A stretch of 13,512 bases of DNA from Nitriliruptoraceae bacterium (GTDB lineage Bacteria > Actinomycetota > Nitriliruptoria > Nitriliruptorales > Nitriliruptoraceae), in NCBI GenBank assembly GCA_007118045.1, contig SKTG01000179.1, forward strand, positions 1 to 13,512. Direction: 5' to 3'. A program made the position numbers and the translations under genes. Below, in pieces: positions 6,164-13,105 of this stretch. Position 1 is the first letter of the stretch, and each line of letters opens with the position of its first letter. Below the pieces are notes generated by a model that did not search any database, had not been told where the DNA came from, and saw only the letters and a program-made list of their open reading frames with translations.

Positions 6164-6901
6164 ATGGCCGATGCACCCGTCCAGCTCGTGATCGGCGCCG
6201 CCGGCGCGATCGGCAGCGCCACCGTCCGACGCTTGAGCGCCGCCGGCGCCTCCCTCGTGCTCGCCGGCCGCGACGAGGCCGCGCTGAAGGAGCTCGCCAC
6301 CGAGACGGGCGGTGAGGTCCGCACGGTGGACGCGCGCGACTGGGAGCAGGTCCAGGAACTCGTCGACGGCATCGTCGAGCACCACGGCCGGCTCGACGGC
6401 GTCGCGAACCTCGCCGGCTCCGTCCTGCTCAAGCCCGCCCACCTGACGACCCCGCAGGAGTTCGACGAGACCGTCGCCACGAACCTGACGACGGCGTTCG
6501 CCGTCGTTCGGGCCGCCGCGCCGGCGATGAAGCGGACGGGCGGCTCCATCGTGCTCACCGCCTCCGCAGCCGCCCAGATCGGCATCGCCAACCACGAGGC
6601 CGTCGCGGCGGCGAAGGCGGGCGTGATCGGACTGACCCGCTCCGCGGCGGCCACCTACGGCGCGAGGGGCGTGCGCGTCAACGCCGTGTCGCCGGGGCTC
6701 GTGGAGTCGCAGCTCACGGAACGACTGACCGCCAACGAGGCCCAGGCCGAGGGCAGCCGCAGGATGCACGTCCTCGGCCGTCTCGGCCAGGGTGACGACG
6801 TCGCCGCCTGCGTGGCCTGGCTACTCGACCCCGCGACGTCGTGGGTCACGGGCCAGGTCATCGGGGTGGACGGCGGACTCGGACAGGTCCGAACGCGGTG
6901 A
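6164..6901 (+). CDS. FabG-like SDR oxidoreductase lacking the catalytic Tyr
   Basis: This 245-residue protein has the size and layout of classical SDRs. Residues 10-17 (IGAAGAIG) are the nucleotide-binding loop, N82 in ANLAGS is the NAG-equivalent Asn, S134 in LTASAAA is the catalytic Ser position, K151 is the conserved Lys, and residues 171-180 (RVNAVSPGLV) and 'VTGQVIGVDGG' near the end are standard. The residue four before the Lys, normally Tyr, is Val147 (NHEAVAAAK). I recall an SDR subgroup with an NHEAIAAAK-type segment, so this may be a family feature rather than a mutation. H144 is a possible substitute acid. Without Tyr the usual proton relay is lost, so activity may be altered or absent. 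The gene is closely followed, six bases beyond its stop, by the converging pgi stop. Confidence 0.82.
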   Translation: MADAPVQLVIGAAGAIGSATVRRLSAAGASLVLAGRDEAALKELATETGGEVRTVDARDWEQVQELVDGIVEHHGRLDGVANLAGSVLLKPAHLTTPQEFDETVATNLTTAFAVVRAAAPAMKRTGGSIVLTASAAAQIGIANHEAVAAAKAGVIGLTRSAAATYGARGVRVNAVSPGLVESQLTERLTANEAQAEGSRRMHVLGRLGQGDDVAACVAWLLDPATSWVTGQVIGVDGGLGQVRTR

Positions 6902-6907
6902 CCCGGG

Positions 6908-8446
6908 TCACGCGCCCGGCAGGTCCTCGAGGGCGACGTGGGCGACGCGGCGGCCCGCGTCGCGCAGGGCATGGAGATCGCCGGCGGCCTGAGCCCGCTT
7001 GAGCCGCGAGAAGCCGTAGTCGCGTCCGGGGATCGCGGCGTCCTCCGGGTCGTCGCCGACGGTCAACAGGAACGCTGCGTCGTCCGCACCACCCTTGTGC
7101 AGCTGGCCGGTCGAGTGCAGGTAGCGGGGCCCGATCCCCACGGTCACCGGGACCTGCAGCTCGCGGCGCAACAGGTCCGCGGCCGCTCGCAGGCGGCTCT
7201 CGTCCTCACTGCCCGGCTGGACGAAGCCCAGCAGGACGAGCACGTCCCCGGCCACGACCGTGTCCAGCACCGTCGCGGGCGGCTCGGTGTCGGGCAGGTC
7301 CTCGCCGGATTCGAGCGCCGCCTCCGTCGCCTGCTTGGCCGCCGCCACGTTCGGTTGGTCGAAGGGGTTGATGCCCAGCAGCGCACCCGCGACGGCGGTG
7401 GCCACCTCGAAGCGCACGACCTCGCCGGGGAGCTCCTCCGGACCGGCGTCGGGCAGCACCACCGTGGGCACGCCCGTCGCCGCGAGGGTCGACAGCGCCG
7501 GGTGCTCGCCGAGGGAGACCACCAGCCGGTCGTCGCCGAAGCGGACGTGCTCGGGGTCCTCGTCGAGGACCGGGACGAGCCCGACCCCGTGCTTACCCGT
7601 CGACTCGGCCACCAGCTGCTCCACCCACGCCCCGAAGCTGGCCACCGGCTCCGGCAGCAGCAGCGTCAGCTTGTCGCGGCCGCGGCGGGCGGCAGCCGCC
7701 ATGGCCGCGCCGAGCACGGCGGGGGCGTTGACGTTCGGGTCCGTGGACCGGCTCGCGGTCAGCTGGCGACTCGCCGGTTCGAGGTGAGCCTCCAGGTCCA
7801 GCCCGAGCAGCGCGGCATGCAGCAGACCGAACTCGGTGAGCGCGGAGAAACGACCCCCGACGTCGGGCTGGCCGTGGACGACCCCACGGAAGCCCTGTTC
7901 TGCGGCGCGCCGGTCCAGCCCGCTGCCGGGGTCGGTGATCGGCAGCACGAAGCGGCCGGCGTCCCGGCCGTGCGCCTCGCGGAGCCGCTCGAGGAACCGC
8001 TCGAGGTGACAGACCATCTCGATCGTGCCGCCGGACTTGGAGGCGGGGACCAGCAGCGTGCTGTCCCAGGCCAGCTCCCGTTCGGCGGCGAGCACCGCGG
8101 CCGGGTCGGTGGAGTCGAGCACCCGCAGGCGTGGCGCCCCCGGGACGGGCCCGAACGTGCTGGCCAGGACCTCCGGCCACAACGACGATCCGCCCATCCC
8201 GACCAGCAGGACGTCGGTCACCCCGTCGTCGCGGACCCGGGCCGCCATCCGCTCCAGCTCGGGGATGACGTCGCGGGCACGCTCGGGCGCGTCCAGCCAA
8301 CCCAGCCGGTCAGCGATCTCGGTGGGGTCGTCGTTCCAGACGGTGTGGTCCCGTTCCCACATGCGAGGCACCACCGCCATGGCCTCGTCGATCGCCGCGT
8401 CGACGGCGTCCGTGATCGGTCCGAGCCGGTCGTCGGCCTGTGCCAC
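6908..8446 (-). CDS. pgi: Glucose-6-phosphate isomerase, stand-alone form of the Tal-PGI type
   Basis: This 512-residue protein interconverts glucose 6-phosphate and fructose 6-phosphate in glycolysis and gluconeogenesis. Sugar-isomerase domain motifs are present: GMGGSSL at 83-89, SKSGGT at 136-141 for phosphate binding, DVGGRFSALTEFGLL at 195-209, NPFDQPNV in the second half, and GPRYLHSTGQLHKGG at 439-453. This motif set matches the PGI half of bifunctional transaldolase-PGI fusions, but no transaldolase domain is attached and none lies nearby. The GTG start follows GGGAG by six bases. The gene diverges from the DUF3467 operon, with 131 bases between the two starts, and its stop faces the FabG-like stop across a 12-base palindrome. 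Family confidence is high; sugar specificity was not tested. Confidence 0.9.
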   Translation of the reverse strand: MAQADDRLGPITDAVDAAIDEAMAVVPRMWERDHTVWNDDPTEIADRLGWLDAPERARDVIPELERMAARVRDDGVTDVLLVGMGGSSLWPEVLASTFGPVPGAPRLRVLDSTDPAAVLAAERELAWDSTLLVPASKSGGTIEMVCHLERFLERLREAHGRDAGRFVLPITDPGSGLDRRAAEQGFRGVVHGQPDVGGRFSALTEFGLLHAALLGLDLEAHLEPASRQLTASRSTDPNVNAPAVLGAAMAAAARRGRDKLTLLLPEPVASFGAWVEQLVAESTGKHGVGLVPVLDEDPEHVRFGDDRLVVSLGEHPALSTLAATGVPTVVLPDAGPEELPGEVVRFEVATAVAGALLGINPFDQPNVAAAKQATEAALESGEDLPDTEPPATVLDTVVAGDVLVLLGFVQPGSEDESRLRAAADLLRRELQVPVTVGIGPRYLHSTGQLHKGGADDAAFLLTVGDDPEDAAIPGRDYGFSRLKRAQAAGDLHALRDAGRRVAHVALEDLPGA

Positions 8447-8577
8447 TGCTCGCTCCCGGTCGTGGTGCGACGGATCGGGCCGTGCCCGTCCTCCCGAGCC
8501 TAGACGCCCGGACGGTAGCCTCGGTCCGCGGGACCGGTCCGGTCCCCCACGCCACCGTCGAACCTCCGAGGCCTCCC

Positions 8578-8874
8578 GTGAGCGACCAACCCGAGAACAC
8601 GCCGAACCCGTCGAACAAGCAGGTCAAGGTCGTCGTACCGGACGAGCTCAAGCACGGGGAGTACGCGAACTTCCTGGTCGTGTCGCACTCGCCCCACGAC
8701 TTCACGCTCGACTTCTGTCAGCTGATGCCCACCGGTGAGCAGGGCAAGGTCAACGCCGAGGTGGTCTCGCGGGTGCGCATCGCCCCGACGATGGTCAGCC
8801 GGGTGCTCAACGCTCTCAACACCAACCTGGCTGGGTACGAGGACCGCTTCGGACAGGTCAAGGCGCTCGGCTGA
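8578..8874 (+). CDS. DUF3467 family protein
   Basis: This 98-residue protein has a disordered polar N-terminus of about 20 residues, then the DUF3467 pattern: ELKHGEYANFLVVSHSPHDF, LDFCQL, VVSRVRIAPTMVSRVLNALN and YEDRFG. The function of the family is unknown; it is widespread, small and cytosolic. The GTG at 8578 follows a modest GAGG site. Its stop shares one base with the next ATG (TGATG), so it heads an operon with the HAD phosphatase and the DUF5522 gene and is probably translationally coupled. Confidence 0.88.
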   Translation: MSDQPENTPNPSNKQVKVVVPDELKHGEYANFLVVSHSPHDFTLDFCQLMPTGEQGKVNAEVVSRVRIAPTMVSRVLNALNTNLAGYEDRFGQVKALG

Positions 8875-9794
8875 TGACCGCACCACCGCCTGCCCCGCTG
8901 ACCGCGGGCGGCCGCGCAGGGTCGTGGCGACCGCCGGAGAACGTCGGGTACGTCGTCTGTGACGTCGACGGCACCCTCGTCGGTCCCGACGCGCTGGCGA
9001 GCCCGCCCGTGATCGAGGCCGTCGCCGCGGCGGTCGCGGCCGGGATCCGGGTCGGTTACGCCACCGGCAGGATGCGCGACGCCGTCGGTCCTCTGCACAC
9101 GCAGGTGAACGCGAACGGTCCGCACGTGCTGCACAACGGCGCGGAGGTGCGCGTCGAGGGCGGGACCATCGCCGCCTGGCCGCTGTGGCCCGAGGCGGTG
9201 GACGCGCTGCTCGACCTCGCGCGGTCCCGGGACGACACCTACGTCGAGATCTACACGGAGTCCGGCTACCTCGCCTCCGCCATGGACGAACGGGCCCGGC
9301 CCCACTGGGGCATCCTCGGCGCCCGGCCGCGTGGGGTGATCTCGCGCGCTGCTGAGCTCGACGGAGCGGCCGTGCTCAAGGCCACGTTCGCGGCGTTCGA
9401 CCCCGACACGGTCCCCGAGGTGGTCGCGGCCATCGAGGAACTCGGACTGCGTGCGGGTGCCGCGGGCTCGCCCATCACGCCCGGCCTGGTGTACGTCAAC
9501 GCCACCCACCCGGACGCGGACAAGGGACTGGCCGTGACCTTCGCCGCCCAGCACCTGGGCATCTCCCTCTCGGAGGTGGTCGCGATCGGTGACGCCGCCA
9601 ACGACCTGTCGATGCTCGCGGTCGCCGGCACGGCCATCGCCATGGGCCAGGCCGACCCCGAGGTACGGGCCGCCGCCCACCTGGTGGTGCCCGCGGTGGA
9701 GGCCGACGGCGTGGCCGCGGCTCTGGACACGATCCGCGGCTGGAACGATCGCCAGCCCCCGGCAGCGCCGACCGGAGGCGATGACGGGTCGTGA
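8874..9794 (+). CDS. Cof-like HAD-superfamily phosphatase
   Basis: This 306-residue protein carries all four HAD motifs. Residues 30-34 (DVDGT) hold the nucleophile D30 and acid D32, 63-66 (ATGR) are motif II, K217 is the motif III Lys, and 237-244 (AIGDAAND) with D240, N243 and D244 are motif IV. The large insert between motifs II and III is a C2-type (Cof) cap, which suggests a soluble phosphatase acting on sugar phosphates, cofactors or phosphoglycerate-type substrates. About 22 Pro/Ala-rich residues precede the fold and the last 15 are Pro/Gly-rich. It is the middle gene of a three-gene operon: its start overlaps the DUF3467 stop by one base and its stop overlaps the DUF5522 start by four. 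The substrate cannot be inferred from the neighbours. Confidence 0.88.
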   Translation: MTAPPPAPLTAGGRAGSWRPPENVGYVVCDVDGTLVGPDALASPPVIEAVAAAVAAGIRVGYATGRMRDAVGPLHTQVNANGPHVLHNGAEVRVEGGTIAAWPLWPEAVDALLDLARSRDDTYVEIYTESGYLASAMDERARPHWGILGARPRGVISRAAELDGAAVLKATFAAFDPDTVPEVVAAIEELGLRAGAAGSPITPGLVYVNATHPDADKGLAVTFAAQHLGISLSEVVAIGDAANDLSMLAVAGTAIAMGQADPEVRAAAHLVVPAVEADGVAAALDTIRGWNDRQPPAAPTGGDDGS

Positions 9795-10063
9795 GCGACC
9801 CGCGGCCGTTGCCCCGGGACCGTCGTCTGCCCCTCGTGGACCGGCTGTCCCCTCGCCACGCGGGCTACGCCGGCATCCTGGCGGCGCACGAGGCGGCGAT
9901 GCGCAGCGGCGCGCCCGGTTACGTCGACCCGGCCAGCGGCTTCTTCGTCTTCACGGCACTGGAGCACTGGGAACGAGGCGCCTGCTGCGGCTCCGACTGC
10001 CGTCACTGCCCGTACGAGGAGGGTCCGCGCGGCCCCCGTGCATCGCCACCACCGCACGGCTGA
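9791..10063 (+). CDS. DUF5522 family Cys-rich small protein
   Basis: This 90-residue protein has GYVDPASGFFVFTALEH followed by GACCGSDCRHCPYEE, the conserved Cys pattern (CC..xC..C) and CRHCPY ending of DUF5522. Four clustered Cys residues suggest binding of a metal such as zinc or an iron-sulphur cluster, but the function is unknown. The GTG start overlaps the HAD stop in GTGA, with GGAGG eleven bases upstream, a slightly long spacing. The Pro-rich tail is not conserved as far as I know. A hairpin follows four bases after the stop and ends the operon. Confidence 0.82.
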   Translation: MSDPRPLPRDRRLPLVDRLSPRHAGYAGILAAHEAAMRSGAPGYVDPASGFFVFTALEHWERGACCGSDCRHCPYEEGPRGPRASPPPHG

Positions 10064-10066
10064 GGT

Positions 10067-10096
10067 CGGGGCGGGGATCGCCTCATCCCGGCCCCG
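10067..10096. terminator. Hairpin terminator shared by convergent DUF5522 and guaB
   Basis: The arms 10067-10078 and 10085-10096 pair over 12 positions with one mismatch, around the loop CGCCTC. It begins four bases after the DUF5522 stop and lies in the gap between two converging genes. No T-tract follows on either strand, as is common for GC-rich actinobacteria. Confidence 0.6.
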
Positions 10097-10150
10097 TCCG
10101 GCCGGGCGGCCCATCCGGCCGCGACCAGCGTCGGTCCCGCCCGGTTCGCG

Positions 10151-11644
10151 TCAGTCCCGCCCGGCCACCGAGTAGTTCGGCGCCTCGTGCACCACGTCCA
10201 CGTCGTGAACGTGCGACTCCCGCATCCCGCCGGCGGTCTGTCGTACGAAGCGGGCGCGCTCAGCCAGGTCCGTCAGCGTCTGGGCCCCGAGGTAGCCCAT
10301 GCCGGAGCGGAGCCCGCCCTCGAGCTGCCCGGTCACCTCGGCGACGGTGCCGCGGTACGGCAGGAGCCCGGAAACGCCCTCCGGGACCAGCTTGGAGGGC
10401 TCCCGGGCCTCCGCGGCGCTGCCACCCGCCCGGTCTGCCTGGAAGTAGCGGTCGGCCGAACCGGCTCGCATCGCGTCCACGGAGCCCATGCCCCGGTACT
10501 CCTTGTAGCGTCGGCCACCCGCCAGCACGAGTTCACCCGGCGACTCGTCGGTCCCGGCCAGCAGGTTGCCGACCATCACCGCGGTGGCACCGGCGGCCAG
10601 CGCCTTGACGACGTCACCGGAGAAGCGCACCCCGCCGTCCGCGACCGTGGCGATGCCGAGGTCGGCCCCGACGCGCGCGGTGTCCATGACGGCCGTGAAC
10701 TGCGGCATGCCGACCCCCGTGACCACCCGCGTGGTACAGATCGAGCCCGGGCCGACGCCGACCTTGACGACCTCGGCCCCGTGATCGACGCAGGCCCTGA
10801 CACCGTCGCCGGTGGCGACGTTGCCCACCATCAGGACCATATGGGGGTGACGATCCTTGAGCTTGGCCGCGAACTCGAGGATGCCGGCGGAGTGCCCGTG
10901 AGCGGAGTCGATCGCCAGCAGGTCGGCGCCCGCGTCGGTCAGGGCGGCGGCACGATCCTCGCCTTCCCCGCCCACCCCGACGGCCGCGGCGCAGAGCAGC
11001 CGGCCCCGACCGTCCTTGGCGGCGGCCGGGTACTTGCGGACCTTCTCGATGTCCTTGAAGGTGAACATGCCCGTGAGCTCGCCGGACCCGGCGACGATCG
11101 GCAGCTTCTCGACCCGGTGCCGCTGCATCAGGTCACGTGCCTGGTCGAGCGTCGTGCCAGGGGCGGCCGTCACCAGCCCCTCGCGGGTCATGTGATCCGA
11201 GACGGAGCTCTCGGCCGGCACGTCGATCCGCAGGTCGCGGTTGGTGATGATCCCGGCGAGCGCGCCGTCGGCATCGACCACCGGGAAGCCGGAGACGCGG
11301 TAGCGGGCCATCAGCTCGAAGGCACGACCGACCGGGTCCTCGGGCCGCAGCGTGACCGGATCGACGATGAACCCGGACTCCGAACGCTTGACGGCCTCGA
11401 CCATCGCCGCCTGGTCCTCGATCGTCGCGTTCTTGTGGATGACGCCGAGACCACCCTGCCGCGCGAGCGCCACCGCCATCGCCGCCTCGGTGACCCGGTC
11501 CATGGCCGCGGACAGCAGGGGCAGGTTCAGCTGCAGGTCGGCGTGCAGCGGCGTGCTGACGTCCACGTCACGCGGCAGGACCGCCGAGGCCTGCGGTGTC
11601 AGCAGCACGTCGTCGTAGCTGAGGGCCTCCGGGATCTCGGTCAC
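10151..11644 (-). CDS. guaB: Inosine-5'-monophosphate dehydrogenase
   Basis: This 497-residue enzyme oxidises IMP to XMP with NAD+, the committed step of GMP synthesis. The N-terminal part has LSYDDVLLTPQAS (8-20) and PLLSAAMDRVTEAAMA. Two CBS domains occupy about residues 93-202, consistent with nucleotide-dependent regulation. The barrel resumes with VGNVATGD (273-280), the catalytic loop GPGSICTTRVVTGVG (298-312) with nucleophile C303, and the flap YRGMGS (383-388). Length and domain order are those of full-length bacterial GuaB. The GTG start follows GAGGA by about eight bases. The peroxiredoxin gene lies 95 bases upstream on the same strand, so the two may be cotranscribed. No gene for GMP synthetase is in view. 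Confidence 0.97.
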   Translation of the reverse strand: MTEIPEALSYDDVLLTPQASAVLPRDVDVSTPLHADLQLNLPLLSAAMDRVTEAAMAVALARQGGLGVIHKNATIEDQAAMVEAVKRSESGFIVDPVTLRPEDPVGRAFELMARYRVSGFPVVDADGALAGIITNRDLRIDVPAESSVSDHMTREGLVTAAPGTTLDQARDLMQRHRVEKLPIVAGSGELTGMFTFKDIEKVRKYPAAAKDGRGRLLCAAAVGVGGEGEDRAAALTDAGADLLAIDSAHGHSAGILEFAAKLKDRHPHMVLMVGNVATGDGVRACVDHGAEVVKVGVGPGSICTTRVVTGVGMPQFTAVMDTARVGADLGIATVADGGVRFSGDVVKALAAGATAVMVGNLLAGTDESPGELVLAGGRRYKEYRGMGSVDAMRAGSADRYFQADRAGGSAAEAREPSKLVPEGVSGLLPYRGTVAEVTGQLEGGLRSGMGYLGAQTLTDLAERARFVRQTAGGMRESHVHDVDVVHEAPNYSVAGRD

Positions 11645-11739
11645 CGCACCGTCCTCGTCGTCGCCGGGACGTCACGGTACCGCGGTGGTCCGGGAGCCCC
11701 CGGCCAGGCACGGTCACGAGAGTGCACGGCCGGGTCCGT

Positions 11740-12207
11740 TCACAGGGCGCCGATGTCGGCCAGCGCCTTGCGCCAGGCGTCCTGGTCCCTGGCCTCGGGG
11801 ACCGGGTTGCGATCGGTGTAGACGACCTGGCCGTCGCGGTCGATGATGAAGGTGCCGCGCACGGCGATGCCGAGCGTCTCGTCGAAGACCCCGAAGGTGC
11901 GGGCGACCTCACCGTGGGGCCAGAAGTCCGAGAGCAGCGGGAACTCGAAACCCTGCTCATGGGCCCACCGGGCGTGCGTGGGCGGCGCGTCGACCGAGAC
12001 GGCCAGCGTCTCCACCCGATCGTTGCGGAAGACCTCGATCGAGTCGCGGATGCGGCACATCTCGTCCTCGCACACCCCCGTGAAGGAGAGGGGGTAGAAG
12101 ACGAGCACGACGTTGCGCTTCCCGCGGTAGTCGGAGAGGCGCACGGGCTTGCCGGTCTGGTCCTTCAGCTCGAAGTCCGGTGCGTGATCACCGATCTGCA
12201 CGTTCAC
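11740..12207 (-). CDS. AhpE-type peroxiredoxin with a PrxQ-like second Cys
   Basis: This 155-residue thioredoxin-fold peroxidase reduces hydroperoxides in the cytosol. Residues 8-12 (HAPDF) and 38-46 (YPLSFTGVC) give the peroxidatic site with C46; Arg117 in VRGTFIID is the conserved active-site Arg. It most resembles the AhpE group. C51, five residues after C46 (CEDEMC), matches the spacing of the resolving Cys in PrxQ/Bcp proteins, so it may work as an atypical two-Cys enzyme rather than the one-Cys type known for AhpE. The GTG start follows AGGAG by seven bases. It lies upstream of guaB on the same strand and 112 bases downstream of the folate gene's stop. There is no signal peptide. Confidence 0.92.
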   Translation of the reverse strand: MNVQIGDHAPDFELKDQTGKPVRLSDYRGKRNVVLVFYPLSFTGVCEDEMCRIRDSIEVFRNDRVETLAVSVDAPPTHARWAHEQGFEFPLLSDFWPHGEVARTFGVFDETLGIAVRGTFIIDRDGQVVYTDRNPVPEARDQDAWRKALADIGAL

Positions 12208-12277
12208 GGATGGCTCCTCGTCGTCTGGTCGCCGGCGCCCGGTGGCGGGTTTCGTCCCACGTGCCCGGCAGCACGGA

Positions 12278-12299
12278 CGCCGCCCCGTGAGGGGCGGCG
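12278..12299 (-). terminator. Hairpin terminator after the 5-formyl-THF cyclo-ligase gene
   Basis: A perfect nine-base-pair GC stem (12278-12286 with 12291-12299) closes the tetraloop GTGA. It lies 20 bases past the stop of the folate gene and before the peroxiredoxin start, so it probably ends the rmuC-folate transcript. There is no T-tract. Confidence 0.6.
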
Positions 12300-12319
12300 C
12301 AGGTGCGGCAGGCTGGCCG

Positions 12320-13105
12320 TCAGGCGCCGGAGCTCCCGTCCGGGGAGCCGTGGAGGATGCGGAGCCGACCCAGGAGCGGGATGGCCGCGATCTTGTCCTC
12401 CGTCAGCTGGTCCCACGCCAAGCGGGCAGGCGGGCGGTCACCGCGCGGGACCTCGAGCACCCCGTCGGGGGTGGCGATGAGGTCGACGTGCAGGTCATGT
12501 GGTGCCGACGGGATCGCCCCGGCTGGGAGCAGCTGACGAGCGTGGACGGTGGTCGCCACGCGCGTCGCCGCGTCGACCAGACCGGCCTCCGTGGCGATCG
12601 CGAGCTCGAGGTCGCTGAAACCGCCGCCCTTGCCGAGCCGCGTGCCGTCCTCGGAGACCGCGACGCAACCGGTGAGCACGAGCTCGACCGGGGTCACCTC
12701 GTCCAGGGCCACCGTCCTCGCGGATCGGGCCGCACCGGCGATCGACGAGGCGCGGCGTGGACCGTCGGCGAGGTGGTCCGGGTCGAGCAGGAAGAACGGC
12801 TCGGGCTCGGCCAGGCGCGGCACCGCCATGAACACGATCTTGCCGTCCTCGAGAGCCCGCTGCCGGACGGGCCACTGCGGGCTGTCCGGGTTGGCCTTGA
12901 GCGCGACCGAGCCGTTCCAGGCCGAGGTGGCCCGCAGCCGCTCCGCGGCGGCTTCCGCGCCGACGAAGTTGGGGATGCGGTTGCGGGGACCCGGGAAGCG
13001 ACGCACGCCGTCGACGTCCAGCCGCGACCACATCTCGTCACGCAGCTCGGCCTTCGCGGCCAGCAGCTCCGGGTCGCCGCCCGCGTCACGAGCGTGACGG
13101 CTCAC
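12320..13105 (-). CDS. 5-formyltetrahydrofolate cyclo-ligase family protein (MTHFS-like)
   Basis: This 261-residue protein belongs to the MTHFS superfamily. Residues 18-49 hold the N-terminal Lys/Arg helix and RIPNFVGAE, 89-109 (KIVFMAVPRL...FFLLDP) form a central strand region, and 155-165 (TRLGKGGGFSD) replace the RLGYGGGYYD loop of the classical enzyme. The closing SAPHDLHVDLIATPDG is also typical. The classical enzyme uses ATP to turn 5-formyl-THF into 5,10-methenyl-THF; this longer, divergent form with Lys and Phe in the Gly-rich loop may act on a related substrate. The GTG start overlaps the rmuC stop by four bases (GTGA), so the two are coupled. An alternative start a few codons inside is possible. 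Confidence 0.83.
   Translation of the reverse strand: MSRHARDAGGDPELLAAKAELRDEMWSRLDVDGVRRFPGPRNRIPNFVGAEAAAERLRATSAWNGSVALKANPDSPQWPVRQRALEDGKIVFMAVPRLAEPEPFFLLDPDHLADGPRRASSIAGAARSARTVALDEVTPVELVLTGCVAVSEDGTRLGKGGGFSDLELAIATEAGLVDAATRVATTVHARQLLPAGAIPSAPHDLHVDLIATPDGVLEVPRGDRPPARLAWDQLTEDKIAAIPLLGRLRILHGSPDGSSGA

Noticed and set aside
6938..8503. Long open frame on the plus strand (521 codons)
   Set aside because: It is antisense to pgi, which has all its family motifs. No recognisable protein in this frame.
10187..11821. Long open frame on the plus strand (544 codons)
   Set aside because: It is antisense to guaB, and its product is His/Arg/Gly-rich with no domain.
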